Shown here in pieces: positions 44,990 to 54,101 of a stretch of DNA of 64,000 nt (its first letter is position 1; every line of letters starts with the position of its first letter). Below the pieces are notes generated by a model. It did no database searches. It had not been told where the DNA came from and worked only from the letters and a program-made list of their open reading frames with translations. The stretch is from the NCBI RefSeq assembly GCF_001424045.1, contig NZ_LMQB01000029.1:113150-177149 (forward strand), given 5' to 3'. The stretch comes from Rhizobium sp. Leaf371 (lineage in GTDB: Bacteria; Pseudomonadota; Alphaproteobacteria; Rhizobiales; Rhizobiaceae). Both the position numbers and the translations under genes were made by a program.

Positions 44990-45940
44990 GTGTCGCGGCA
45001 GCATCAATTCAGCTTCGGTCTTACGGAGCGCTCTCCGTTCAACAGCGAAATCATTGCCGGGTTCGAGTGCGGGCTTGTTCACGGCGGTCGGCATGATCTG
45101 TTGCAGACCACCCGCCATCTGCCGGCCGGCCGCATGCGCGACCATTTGAGAATTGCCAGACATCACGGGCTCTTCACCACGCGTGACGGGCTGGTGCCAG
45201 GGCACGATGCCGTTGAGAGACTGCGCATCGCGCGGGATGAGGGCGTGCAGACCATCTGGGATCTGTCGCACTATCATCGCATCGACGATCCCGGAGCCCA
45301 TGCGAGAGCGATCGCACGGCAGGCTCGGGCAGTCTGTGGCGCAGAACGCCTGTGGCTGTGTCCCGTCAACGAGCCGTCGCTCTATCCGATGCTGGCCGGC
45401 ATGTCCCGGGATCACGCGATCGATATGGCGGTCGTCATGGCCGAGGAGGCTCGGCACCTGCATCCCTCCGTCGGCATTCTCGTCAATGATCCCATCACGG
45501 GCATCGGTGAGCGTCAGTTCGCGGCGACCGATGCGATCGTCTCGCGCACGGTCGTTGACGTGATCGGCGTGAATTACTACCCGCATACGGCCCGCACATC
45601 TCTGTCGAAAGTGCTGCTCAAGACGTGGCGGCGTTACGGCAAGCCGATCATGGTGTCGGAGACCAGCTGGCACGATGGCCACCCGGTTCATCACAGGCGC
45701 TATCCGGGGGTGAACAAGGGCATCTGGCTCCAGCATGTGCAGGATGAGGTCAAGATTGCCAAGGACCGGGGCGTCGGGATCGTCGGCATTTGCTGGTATC
45801 CGATGGTCGACTGCCCGCCTTGGCATGCGCCGCGATCCCGCAATCGATGGAGCCATGGGTTGATCCGGCAGGATCTCGGTGTCGATCCGGCGCTATCGGC
45901 TGAACTCATGGCAATGATGCCGCATGCGGCCGCGGCGTAG
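44990..45940 (+). CDS. GH1-like beta-glucosidase/6-phospho-beta-glucosidase family protein
   Basis: This protein of about 316 residues has a TIM-barrel glycosidase pattern. 'WLCPVNEPSLYPM' contains the acid/base Glu of the family's 'NEP' motif, and 'IMVSETSWHDG' holds the likely nucleophile Glu. It is shorter than typical GH1 (about 450) and fits the reduced rhizobial subgroup. The substrate is unknown. The GTG start at 44990 has GAGGACAGG upstream; an earlier ATG at 44846 would add about 48 residues without family features. Confidence 0.72.
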   Translation: MSRQHQFSFGLTERSPFNSEIIAGFECGLVHGGRHDLLQTTRHLPAGRMRDHLRIARHHGLFTTRDGLVPGHDAVERLRIARDEGVQTIWDLSHYHRIDDPGAHARAIARQARAVCGAERLWLCPVNEPSLYPMLAGMSRDHAIDMAVVMAEEARHLHPSVGILVNDPITGIGERQFAATDAIVSRTVVDVIGVNYYPHTARTSLSKVLLKTWRRYGKPIMVSETSWHDGHPVHHRRYPGVNKGIWLQHVQDEVKIAKDRGVGIVGICWYPMVDCPPWHAPRSRNRWSHGLIRQDLGVDPALSAELMAMMPHAAAA

Positions 45941-46025
45941 ACGCGACCTCCTCGGACACGCCGTCCTTCCGACGAAAGCCGGTTCTGCCTATGTGGAAGA
46001 CCGAGAGACCTGCATTAGGGCGCGG

Positions 46026-46484
46026 TCATACCGCTTCGTGCGGATACCTCCGTCTCTTCTGCTGGTTCTGCGCCGTCATGGCGTCGCGTTCGGCAAACAC
46101 GCGTGCCACCTCGGCCATGTTCTCCGTGCCCCAGGTGCAAAGTGGCACAAGGGCCTGCGCGAGGCTGTGGCCAAGCGGGGTTAGGCTATAGTCCACACGC
46201 GGCGGAATTTCCTTGTAGTCCGTGCGCTTCACAAGGCCGTCTGCCTCCATTTCCTTCAACTGCTGGATCAGCATCTTGTCGCTGACATCGCGCACGGCAC
46301 GGCGCAGCGCGCCATAGCGGGTCGGGCCGCCTTGGGCGACGAAATAGAGGATCAGCGGTTTCCACTTCCCTGCGATCACCCGAAGCGTCGCGTCCAGCCC
46401 GCAGGTAAAGCCGGGTAACGTCGGGGTGCAGGTGCCGGCTTCCGGTAGAGACGGGGTGGTCGGGCTTTGCATCTGTATGGTCAT
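46026..46484 (-). CDS. HxlR family transcriptional regulator
   Basis: This 152-residue winged-helix regulator has the HxlR signature 'LRVIAGKWKPLILYFVAQGG', 'DKMLIQQLKEMEADGLVKRT' and 'PPRVDYSLTPLGHSL'. A cysteine near the N-terminus ('FTCGLDATL') may sense oxidants or electrophiles as in YodB/HypR; this is inference. It diverges from the frameshifted SDR gene over a 12-bp palindrome. Confidence 0.9.
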   Translation of the reverse strand: MTIQMQSPTTPSLPEAGTCTPTLPGFTCGLDATLRVIAGKWKPLILYFVAQGGPTRYGALRRAVRDVSDKMLIQQLKEMEADGLVKRTDYKEIPPRVDYSLTPLGHSLAQALVPLCTWGTENMAEVARVFAERDAMTAQNQQKRRRYPHEAV

Positions 46485-46485
46485 A

Positions 46486-46497
46486 GTAAGTACTTAC
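46486..46497. promoter_or_regulatory. HxlR operator candidate
   Basis: GTAAGTACTTAC is a perfect 12-bp palindrome directly upstream of the HxlR start and in the spacer to the divergent SDR gene. It matches the GTA-TAC-type repeats used by the family. Confidence 0.65.
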
Positions 46498-46567
46498 CAA
46501 AAGGTGCATACTTGTCAAGTGGAAGGCGCCTGGCCACCTTGGCGTAGTCTCAACCAAGGAGCACACA

Positions 46568-47301
46568 ATGAGCAGACTGACAGGCAAGACGGCCGTGATC
46601 ACCGGCGGGGCAACCGGCATCGGCCTCGGCGCAGCAAAACGCTGATCGAGGAAGGCGCCTTCGTCTACATTTTCGGCCGGCGGCAGGAAATGCTGGATGC
46701 GGCCGTGCATCAGCTCGGGCCCTCGGCGCGCGCCGTGCAGGGGTCGGTCACCCACCTACCCGATCTCGACCGCCTCTATGAAACCGTGAAGGCCGAGCGG
46801 GGCAGTCTCGACATCGTCCTCGCCAACGCTGGCACGGGCGCGTTCGCTGCACTTGGGAGTATCACGCCGGAGCATGTGGACGAGACCTTCGACATCAACG
46901 TAAAGGGGCTGATCTTCACCGTACAGAAGGCTCTGCCGCTGATGGGCACCGGCGGCTCGATCATTCTCACCGGTTCAAGCACCGGGGTGATGGGCACACC
47001 GGCCTTCAGCATCTACAGCGCTACGAAGGCGGCCGTGCGCAATCTCGCGCGCAGCTGGGCACTTGATCTGCGCGGCACGGGCATCCGGGTCAACGTGATG
47101 TCGCCTGGGCCGATCTCAACCGAGCTCGCGCAGGAAGTGCTGGGTGCTGATGGCATGGATGCGATCGGCGCGACGACCGTCCTCGGCCGAGTGGGAGACC
47201 CATCGGAGACCAGCGCCGTCGCTGCCTTCCTTGCCTCCGCTGACAGCAGCTTCATGACGGGCGGTGAGGTCTTCGTAGACGGGGGGCTTGCGCAGGTTTG
47301 A
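46568..47301 (+). pseudogene. Short-chain dehydrogenase, frameshifted near codon 25
   Basis: The gene starts 'MSRLTGKTAVITGGATGIGL' and reaches a stop at 46643. The rest of a normal SDR ('LIEEGAFVYIFGRRQEML', 'LANAGTGAF', 'YSATKAAVRN', and the ending 'MTGGEVFVDGGLAQV') continues in another frame. One lost base near 46642 would restore it. Everything else, including the Tyr-Lys pair, looks intact, so the defect is recent or a sequencing error. Its divergent partner HxlR is intact. Confidence 0.85.
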
Positions 47302-47590
47302 CGTTGCGCAGATCTCGGACGTAACCAGAGAGCCGGCCCGTGTCAGACACGACCGGCTTTTTCGCGGGATCGGTGGTTCATGGAATGCGGCGGCCTTCAT
47401 CCGATTACGATCAGAGTGCTCCTCTGGCTCTGATCCATGAGTGGAGCCGGAGTTGTTCTCGAAATCAGCCGTTATGATTGGCCGTCGCTGGAATCAGAAA
47501 TCATCCTGAATTCGAACGGAGTGTCGTTCTCGTAGAGCGCGAATTGCGCCTTCCAAATATAGGACGAAAACGGATGACCGAAGAGCTGGA

Positions 47591-48247
47591 TTACCAGGTG
47601 CGGTTCCTCATCTTCACTTGACGTTCCTCCTCACGCGCGCTTTTGATCGCGCCAAAGGACCCTGTTTCGACGGCACCTGCGGGTTCGTAAGTAGCAATGA
47701 CGGTGCCACCAGAAGATATTTGGTGATCCACCAACCTGAGCGTGCTCGACGACGTGCCGTCATTAAACAGCCGCTTGCCACTGCCGAGCACGATCGGAAA
47801 GGTGTACAACACCAGCTGGTCGAGCAGGCCTGCTGCGAGCAGTGCGGGATAGATCGTGCTTGATCCCTGGATCAACAGATCGGGACCATCGCCCTGCTTG
47901 AGCATCGCAACGTCGTCGATCCCGCGCATTCGATGGCTGTTTTCCCATGGCAGCGGTTGCTCACCCTTTGTCAGGACGTATTTGTTTGCCAGAGTGAAGG
48001 CCTTGCCCATCTCTTCGCCCTCGACGTAAGGCCAGTATGCGGCGAAAATGTCGTAGGTCCGCCGGCCCAGCAGAAGATCGTAAGGCCGTGAGAAAAACTC
48101 GCCAACCGCAGCGCCGACCTGATCGTCGGCGACGGGAAACATCCAGCCGCCATGGGCAAATCCGCCGGTCGGGTCTTCTGTGGGTCCACCCGGTGCTTGT
48201 ACGACTCCATCGAGTGATAAGAACATGCCGCCGATGATCTTACGCAT
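47591..48247 (-). CDS. Dihydrofolate reductase family protein (RibD C-terminal-like)
   Basis: This 218-residue protein has the DHFR-like/RibD reductase fold with the family signs 'MRKIIGGMFLSLDGVVQAPG', 'LLLGRRTYDIFAAYWP' and 'YVLTKGEQPLPW'. A C-terminal 'PIVLGSGKRLFND' completes the set. Such proteins are often annotated as deaminase-reductases and their natural substrate is unknown; some affect drug or pigment metabolism. Start at 48247 overlaps the VOC gene's 3' end by 8 bp, so the two are probably co-transcribed. Confidence 0.87.
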   Translation of the reverse strand: MRKIIGGMFLSLDGVVQAPGGPTEDPTGGFAHGGWMFPVADDQVGAAVGEFFSRPYDLLLGRRTYDIFAAYWPYVEGEEMGKAFTLANKYVLTKGEQPLPWENSHRMRGIDDVAMLKQGDGPDLLIQGSSTIYPALLAAGLLDQLVLYTFPIVLGSGKRLFNDGTSSSTLRLVDHQISSGGTVIATYEPAGAVETGSFGAIKSAREEERQVKMRNRTW

Positions 48248-48734
48248 CGCGCGTCTCCCCTGCGCGCGCCGCTTCGATTTTGGCAATGTCGATCTTGCGC
48301 ATCTTCATCATCGCTTCCATCACACGCTTGGCCGCTGCGGGGTCTGGGTCGGCCATTCCGGCCATCAGCGCACGTGGCACGATCTGCCACGAAAAGCCCC
48401 AGCGGTCCTTGCACCAGCTGCACATGCTCTCTGCACCGCCGCTGCCGACGATCGCATTCCAGTAACGATCGGTCTCCTCCTGACTATCGGTGAAGACCTG
48501 AAAACTGACCGCCTCGTTCGGGACGAAGCGCGAACCGCCGTTCAGGCCAACGAACGATTGGCCGAGCACGGTGAACTCGACAGTGATCTCCTCGCCACGC
48601 TTGGTCGAGGGATTGTCCGCAGGGGAGTCTTGCCCCGCGCCAACATAGCTATCGGGGAACAAGCTCGCGTAGAATTCGGCAGCCTCGCGAGCCTTGCCGT
48701 GGTCGAACCATAGACAGGTGGTCATCTTTGCCAT
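48240..48734 (-). CDS. VOC family protein (PhnB/3-demethylubiquinone methyltransferase-like)
   Basis: This 164-residue vicinal-oxygen-chelate fold protein has 'CLWFDHGKAREAAEFYASLF', 'FVGLNGGSRFVPNEAVSFQV' and the C-terminal 'CSWCKDRWGFSWQIVP'. The subgroup is widely annotated as PhnB or 3-demethylubiquinone-9 3-methyltransferase, without proof for most members. It precedes the DHFR-like gene in the same direction. The ATG at 48734 has a GGGAG site. Confidence 0.88.
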   Translation of the reverse strand: MAKMTTCLWFDHGKAREAAEFYASLFPDSYVGAGQDSPADNPSTKRGEEITVEFTVLGQSFVGLNGGSRFVPNEAVSFQVFTDSQEETDRYWNAIVGSGGAESMCSWCKDRWGFSWQIVPRALMAGMADPDPAAAKRVMEAMMKMRKIDIAKIEAARAGETRDA

Positions 48735-49475
48735 TGTGTCACTCCCTATTTGCCACCGACGAGCGCAAAGGCTGCGCCCTGAGGATCGTTACCCATAATG
48801 ATGCATGCCATGTCTTCGCGGCTTTGGTTGTGGATTCGAAGCAGGCTGGAAGCATACCTGAAGCACTGGACTGGGTGCGCAACCTGCCGTGGGGAACAAA
48901 AATCTATGCTCTCGTTGCTACTGGTTTGGTTGCGTTTGGAGTCTACAGTTTGTGAGCTAATAATTGGCTATTCCTCAGTAGAGCAGATCCCAAGTTCTGT
49001 ATCGAGATGACATATGATGTATTAGGCGACAAGTCTCAGCAAGCGAGACGGCTGTCCTTTGTTATCGGCAAGCCTCTCGCCGTTAAGGGTAGAGATTTCT
49101 ATATTACTGGCATCTCAAAGAGTTTTTGGATGAGACCTACACGGAACAACCGAGGGGGCGAAGGTTCGATCCGGCTCAGGGTGTTCGGCTCAACGAGGTC
49201 TGTAATTGGCCGAAAGGGGTTACTCGCTGCCGGAGCAAGTGCCGCCAAACCCTAACAGTCGCGACAGATCAGCGACGTTAAATTTTGAGGGAAAATTCTG
49301 GCGCAAAATGCTACCATTCGCGACCGACTTTTGCGAATTTGTGGATCACCGGAAGTAACCCTTCGAAGCCGTGCCACAAGTGCTCGTCCACTCCCCGCTA
49401 GGCTGCCGTTCACTTTCTGCCTTTATTGCATAAGCCTCGTGAATCGGCAGAAGCCGCAGGGAGCCGCCGCGCCAC
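48735..49475. other. Intergenic region of 741 bp with remnants, no complete gene
   Basis: GC is visibly lower than in the neighbouring genes. The only recognisable item is a DUF1206 C-terminal scrap at 48862-48955. Other short frames (for instance at 49007-49255) have no family features. The rest may be non-coding or decayed DNA. Confidence 0.5.
48862..48955 (+). pseudogene. DUF1206 family remnant
   Basis: The frame ends 'ALDWVRNLPWGTKIYALVAT' plus 'GLVAFGVYSL' and a stop, resembling the last membrane-helix region of DUF1206 proteins. The upstream five-sixths of the family's sequence is absent. It is too short to be functional. Confidence 0.5.
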
Positions 49476-49988
49476 ATGTCCTATCGCACCATCTTCCCGC
49501 ACCTTACAGCGGCAGCCCTCTTTCTTCTTGGTCCGCCACCTGCCTTCGCAGAGGAGCTGGCCTTGCCGCCAAGTGCCGAGACCGCGGGTAACGCGCTGCC
49601 CAGCGAAATCATGCTGCGTGTGGCACCCCTGATGCAGGCGGGCAGGCGCGACGAGGCGACGTTCTGGTTCTATGCCGGACAACTTCGCTGGCGCTCACGC
49701 CTGAACGCCAGCCCAGCTCAGGACCCGACCGGCGAACCCGCTCTGTTCTCGTCGCTGTTCGAGACACTCGGGCCGCCCGTCAATGGTTGGGCCTTCGGCG
49801 ACATCCCCAAGCTCCACCGGACGATCGACGCCGTGCTCCTTTGGGACGTACGTTATCCCGATCCTTCGCTGGATCCGGCCGTACACGAGCGGATGCGGGC
49901 AGGACTGACGGCCCTTCGCGACCAGATCGGTCGAGAAGCGGACATGATCAGAGCCGAGCGCGCCTCACAGGGCTTGGAGAACCGATGA
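49476..49988 (+). CDS. Exported hypothetical protein
   Basis: This 170-residue protein has a Sec signal peptide ('AALFLLGPPPAFAEELALPP') and a conserved-looking 'DEATFWFYAGQLRWRSRLNA' plus 'VNGWAFGDIPKLHRTIDAVL'. I recognise the pattern from hypothetical proteobacterial proteins but not the function. It overlaps the next gene's ATG by 4 bp, so the two exported proteins are co-translated. It sits in a group of unknown genes within the accessory region. Confidence 0.7.
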   Translation: MSYRTIFPHLTAAALFLLGPPPAFAEELALPPSAETAGNALPSEIMLRVAPLMQAGRRDEATFWFYAGQLRWRSRLNASPAQDPTGEPALFSSLFETLGPPVNGWAFGDIPKLHRTIDAVLLWDVRYPDPSLDPAVHERMRAGLTALRDQIGREADMIRAERASQGLENR

Positions 49989-50599
49989 TGCTGCGCTTAC
50001 GGTGCTGCATCTACATGGAACGCTTGTCCCGCCTGCTGCTCGCATACACCATGCTGCTTGCCATCTCCGGATCCGCATCGGCGCAGGATGGGCCTGTCGC
50101 GGATCCGTTGCGCAGCGGTCTGGAAGGCGCACTGCGCGGCTGCGAGATTTGGGTCCTCGACCCGTCAAGCTGGCTGAACAATCCGGCACGCTTCCTAGCG
50201 GCCATCGATCTTAGCGGTGCGGTGTTCGAGACCGAGAGCCTGCCCGAGCCGCTCCTCCCACCCGAGCCCTTCCGACGCGGCAACCGCTACTGGCGGATCG
50301 ATGCCGGACCCAACGAGGGTTACGCGCTGGTGGTCTCGCGCGATATTCCGATGTGCCACATCACGGGCGGCGGCGGGGTCGACTTCCAGCCGGCGGCCGA
50401 AGCGGTGGCCGCCTCACCGGACGTCTCCGATCGCTGGGAGCGCATCGGCGAAGAGCGCCGAGAGGGCATGGTCTCGACCTTCTTCCGACTGCGCAAGGAG
50501 CCAAAGCTGGCACTGGTCCTCAGCCGTGCCAACGAACCGGGTGCGCGTCGCGATCGCGCCCAGGTGATCGTCACCGTGACCTACGACCTTGGTCGCTGA
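49985..50599 (+). CDS. Exported hypothetical protein
   Basis: This 204-residue protein has an N-terminal signal peptide ('LLLAYTMLLAISGSASAQDG') and a mature domain with two cysteines ('GCEIWVLDPSSWL', 'PMCHITGGGGVDFQP') that may pair. The ATG overlaps the previous stop (ATGATG). Family and function are unknown. It may act with the preceding exported protein. Confidence 0.68.
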   Translation: MMLRLRCCIYMERLSRLLLAYTMLLAISGSASAQDGPVADPLRSGLEGALRGCEIWVLDPSSWLNNPARFLAAIDLSGAVFETESLPEPLLPPEPFRRGNRYWRIDAGPNEGYALVVSRDIPMCHITGGGGVDFQPAAEAVAASPDVSDRWERIGEERREGMVSTFFRLRKEPKLALVLSRANEPGARRDRAQVIVTVTYDLGR

Positions 50600-50869
50600 A
50601 GCAATGCAGGTTCGTCCGGCCAGAGTGGTGGAAATGGCCGCACAAGAACCTCACCGCCCGGCGGGATCGGTCCAAAATGGCGCAGGACACGGTGATAGTG
50701 GTGGTTGCTTGGTGGGTAGCGCACCTCACCATGTCCGACAACGGACCCGTCTTCACTTTTTCCTCGCAGCCATAGGACCAGGGTGCCTTCGGGCTCGCAA
50801 TGCGCTGAGCCGATCCACGGCCCCGCGGAAGAAGGCGCCGGCGCATGCCCCTTCGAACTCGCTCGCCCG

Positions 50870-51463
50870 TTAGCGGGACGCCGCCAACGCTTCCAGTACC
50901 GCGACAAGGCGTGGTCTCGGACAATCGGAGCCGACCTCCTGCAGGACGTCATCGCCGTCGAACAGCGCGACGCTGCACAGATGGTCTGTCGGCTCACCGA
51001 GCACTGGCGGATCGGGATCCGGCATGATCCAGACCTCGTTCCCGGACGCGATCACGTTGCGCCGCTCCTCATCCGAAATGGAACCGGTGCGTCCGCCTTC
51101 GATCTCCACCGGCCCTCCCGCATCGGCCAGACGGGTCGTAGCCTGACGGATCGTCATGAGGTCGAGATCAATGACGATCCAGCGCGCCAGCGGCGACAGG
51201 ACGTTACCGGTCGCGACCAGCATCCCGCGACGCGGCAGTTGATCGGCAGGAAAGGCGAGACGGACGCCCGCGCGGCCAGTGCGTGCGGGCGAGGCGATCT
51301 TCGCGTCCGCGTAGCCGGGCTCGTGCGGCTCCGCTGCGACCGGCAGGACGAGAAGGAGGACGAGAAGCTTGGAGATGCCGCGCCGTCGTAAACGGTCAAG
51401 CACTCCTCCGCGCCACTTGGTTCCGGTCTCTGTCCGCCATGCGCCCGTCCTCCTGCCTTCCAT
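50870..51463 (-). CDS. Hypothetical protein with membrane anchor or signal
   Basis: This frame encodes up to 197 residues. A hydrophobic stretch ('ISKLLVLLLVLPVAAEPHEP') near residue 30 suggests export, with a GTG near residue 21 as possible true start. The mature part has 'VRLAFPADQLPRRGMLVATG' and two cysteines near the C-terminus. I do not recognise the family. It converges with the two exported-protein genes and lies in the same strand as the larger unknown gene upstream. Confidence 0.55.
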   Translation of the reverse strand: MEGRRTGAWRTETGTKWRGGVLDRLRRRGISKLLVLLLVLPVAAEPHEPGYADAKIASPARTGRAGVRLAFPADQLPRRGMLVATGNVLSPLARWIVIDLDLMTIRQATTRLADAGGPVEIEGGRTGSISDEERRNVIASGNEVWIMPDPDPPVLGEPTDHLCSVALFDGDDVLQEVGSDCPRPRLVAVLEALAASR

Positions 51464-51535
51464 TAGCGAGCCCGCTTCTGTCCGTTTCGCTCCGGCATCC
51501 TATCGACGCTGGTCCAAGCCGTCATCCCTACGTGG

Positions 51536-52552
51536 TCAGCAATCCGGGTAGTAGGGGCTGACCTCGACCAAACAACCGAGCCGCTCGCCCAGTTCTTGCC
51601 CAAGCGCCGTCATGCCGTCTGGATCGCCGTGCTGCGCTAGAAACACAGACTGGCTGTCCGCGCCGGGTGCGTGCGTATAACAATGGGCATGAAGCGACGA
51701 GCCGCCCCCGCCCTTGGCCGGCGTCATACGGATGACCTCAAGGTGCAGAATGTCGGTGCGGGGCATGACGAAGAGCTGATCCGAAACCACGATCAGCGCC
51801 TCGCCGTCTGCTGACAGCCCAAGCATCCGCTGCCGGTCCTTGACCAGATCTTCTGGGTCGCGCACATATTCGAGCTCTGTCTCGCCCGGCGAGAGGCGGC
51901 CAGCCTGAGCCATGCGCGCTGTCCCGACATCCCCGTCGAACGCGAGAGGCAGGAAGCCTGTCACCCATTCTCGTTCTCTCGCGCTGAGAGCCAGGCGGAA
52001 GCCCGTCGTCAGCGTCAGGTGGCAGGCGGTCCTAAGGCGCGGGTCGCGATCCTCGGATGGGTTTTGCAGACCGTGCGACTGCCAATCCGGCGGCCAGGCT
52101 GTCAGCGAGACCTCAGCCAGCCCCGACCGCCAGGCGGCAACGACAGTGTTCCACCGCTGACCGACCGGCGCGGGCCCGAGCGATGCCGTTAGATGGTCAG
52201 CGACGCGTCGAAGGTTGGCGTGCGCGTCGTCCTTAAACCACGCAAGGGCGGTAAAACGGGTGATCGGAAACTGGGGTGGGATGCGCTCAAAGGCGCTTGC
52301 CGTCCAAGGCGCGAGTGCGCCTGGTGGAGGTTCGGCGTGGGTGAGGACGAGCGCTGGCCAGTTGTAGATCGGATCGGGCAGAACGCCGCAGCGCGCCAAG
52401 ACTTCCATGCGCGTTTCGTGACGGGGTAAGCGCCAATCGTCGGCAAGGCGAAGGATCGGGTTCATGCCATCGGGAAATAACGGAACCTCCGCAGGCGCGG
52501 GGCCGTCGGGCCAGGACGTCAGCGGCACCAGTGCGGCCTGCGTGCGGCGCAA
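51536..52552 (-). CDS. Hypothetical protein
   Basis: This protein of up to 338 residues has no membrane helix or recognisable domain. It has a tail 'SLHAHCYTHAPGADSQSVFL' and 'GLSADGEALIVVSDQLFVMP'. The start may be the internal ATG of 'MNPILRLADDW' rather than the first. It reads in the same direction as the 50870-51463 gene. Function unknown. Confidence 0.55.
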   Translation of the reverse strand: MRRTQAALVPLTSWPDGPAPAEVPLFPDGMNPILRLADDWRLPRHETRMEVLARCGVLPDPIYNWPALVLTHAEPPPGALAPWTASAFERIPPQFPITRFTALAWFKDDAHANLRRVADHLTASLGPAPVGQRWNTVVAAWRSGLAEVSLTAWPPDWQSHGLQNPSEDRDPRLRTACHLTLTTGFRLALSAREREWVTGFLPLAFDGDVGTARMAQAGRLSPGETELEYVRDPEDLVKDRQRMLGLSADGEALIVVSDQLFVMPRTDILHLEVIRMTPAKGGGGSSLHAHCYTHAPGADSQSVFLAQHGDPDGMTALGQELGERLGCLVEVSPYYPDC

Positions 52553-52863
52553 GAGGCGGTCCAGAAATCGTATCGTGGCCTCCGTTCATCCTCACCACTC
52601 AGCAACGGGTACATGTAGAATACAAGATACGCGCTGCCCATGTCCACATCTCAAACGTCTTGCCCGCAAGTGGACCCAAAGCTTTTCCGGTTATGAGGGA
52701 GTGAGTTTCCGGAACAGATCAGATCGTTCACGATCCCTTCCTGGCACTATGCCATTTGATGCCGTTCCAGTGACGCGCGGCAGGCTGCGTCGCAAAGAAA
52801 CTTGCGTCAATCATCGAACCGATGATTGACCGGCGGTTAACGCCCGCATGCATATATTCGACT
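52553..52863. other. Intergenic stretch of 311 bp, no feature seen
   Basis: No gene, repeat or terminator with support was found here. It separates a leftward unknown gene from the DUF1294 gene and presumably holds promoters for both. Confidence 0.5.
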
Positions 52864-53187
52864 ATGTACCGTTCGACACAGCTGACACTGCTTCTCATTT
52901 ATCTTCTCATCAACGTCGCGGTCTACTGCGTCTACTGGTGGGATAAGAAAGCTGCGGTAGAGGGAGCGTGGCGCGTTCGCGAGAGCACGCTGCTCTGGCT
53001 GGCTATTGTCGGTGGAAGCCTTGGAGCCCTTGCCGCCCAGCAAGTACTTGGTCACAAAACGCGCAAAGAGCCGTTCCGCAGCATCCTGATGACAATCGGA
53101 GCGCTGCATGTAGGATTGGGCGCCGTATGGATTGCTGCACCAAACCTTGTGGCCGAGGCGTTATCGCGTATGAGGTCGTCTCTGTGA
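52864..53187 (+). CDS. DUF1294 family membrane protein
   Basis: This 107-residue protein has three or four hydrophobic segments and the DUF1294 core 'VYWWDKKAAVEGAWRVREST' followed by 'GGSLGALAAQQVLGHKTRKE'. In longer relatives the domain is fused to a cold-shock domain; here it stands alone. Function is unknown. The ATG at 52864 lacks a clear ribosome-binding site; an upstream ATG at 52822 is possible. Confidence 0.8.
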   Translation: MYRSTQLTLLLIYLLINVAVYCVYWWDKKAAVEGAWRVRESTLLWLAIVGGSLGALAAQQVLGHKTRKEPFRSILMTIGALHVGLGAVWIAAPNLVAEALSRMRSSL

Positions 53188-53337
53188 TTCAGAGATTTAT
53201 GATGTAGGTTGCCAGGCGGCGACCACCAGTGCTTTCGACTTTGGCGAGGATGATTGCCTGTCAGGAATGCGCCTCGGCACATCTGCGTGAATTGCGCGAG
53301 AAGCAGATGCTGCGGCTGCCAAACAAAGCTCTGGCAG

Positions 53338-53919
53338 CTACGTCAGGTCGTGAAGGTCTTTGCCCAAGGTCGGTCTCAATTGCCACTCACTAAATCTGAC
53401 CTCCAAACCTGAACGTTCGGGGGTACAGCACATGGGTCCAACGAGATAATGGTCCGCTTTCGGGAATGGGCAGAGGCGCACGAGTGGCCAAGTCTGCCGA
53501 TCGTGTGAAGCTTGTATCCTCAGAACGCCGCTCTGGACGGTCACCCTTATCCAGAAATCTGATGGGTCGCCGTCATAACGCCCCGTTGCCCAGTCGGAGG
53601 CTTCATTCGTCAGCACACTGCCGAGCAAGCCATATCCGTCCGAGAACTCGATCCCGGTCTTGACCCACCGTCTTTCGTCGAGCCTGACCATCAGGCCGGC
53701 CTGATCGTAGAGATGCGTGAAATTTGCCTGAATCCGAACCTGGGCGGTGAAATCGCCTTCGGTCTGGAATGCATAGAAGTGGCCGTTGTCGCGCACAAAG
53801 CCATAGTGCGTTTCTCGCCAAAAATCCGTGTTGGCGTCGGTCGTCACGGAAAGCTCGGTATCCGAAGCATGTGCTTTTGTGGGCTCATTGAGCCACAGTC
53901 CACTTTTCAGACTCTGCAA
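53338..53919 (-). CDS. DUF1349 family protein
   Basis: This 193-residue protein has the DUF1349 concanavalin-like fold pattern: 'DANTDFWRETHYGFVRDNGH', 'LYDQAGLMVRLDERRWVKTG' and 'PMCCTPERSGLEVRFSEW'. Relatives (e.g. yeast/bacterial regulation-of-enolase-like proteins) have no clear biochemical role. It reads alone on the minus strand. Confidence 0.87.
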   Translation of the reverse strand: MQSLKSGLWLNEPTKAHASDTELSVTTDANTDFWRETHYGFVRDNGHFYAFQTEGDFTAQVRIQANFTHLYDQAGLMVRLDERRWVKTGIEFSDGYGLLGSVLTNEASDWATGRYDGDPSDFWIRVTVQSGVLRIQASHDRQTWPLVRLCPFPKADHYLVGPMCCTPERSGLEVRFSEWQLRPTLGKDLHDLT

Positions 53920-54101
53920 CGGCGTCTCCTATGACAACGAGCGATCTTGCTCAGCCGCATCTCTCGTAAAGCGGTAGCTTTAGAAAGCCCAATTGCTGCG
54001 AACACGAAAGGTCTGGCAGGCGTCTCGTACTTGGTGCCTTCGAAACAGACATTGCAGGGCAGAGCCAGCATAAACTAGGCGGCGGGACAGGGCTGTCGAG
54101 G

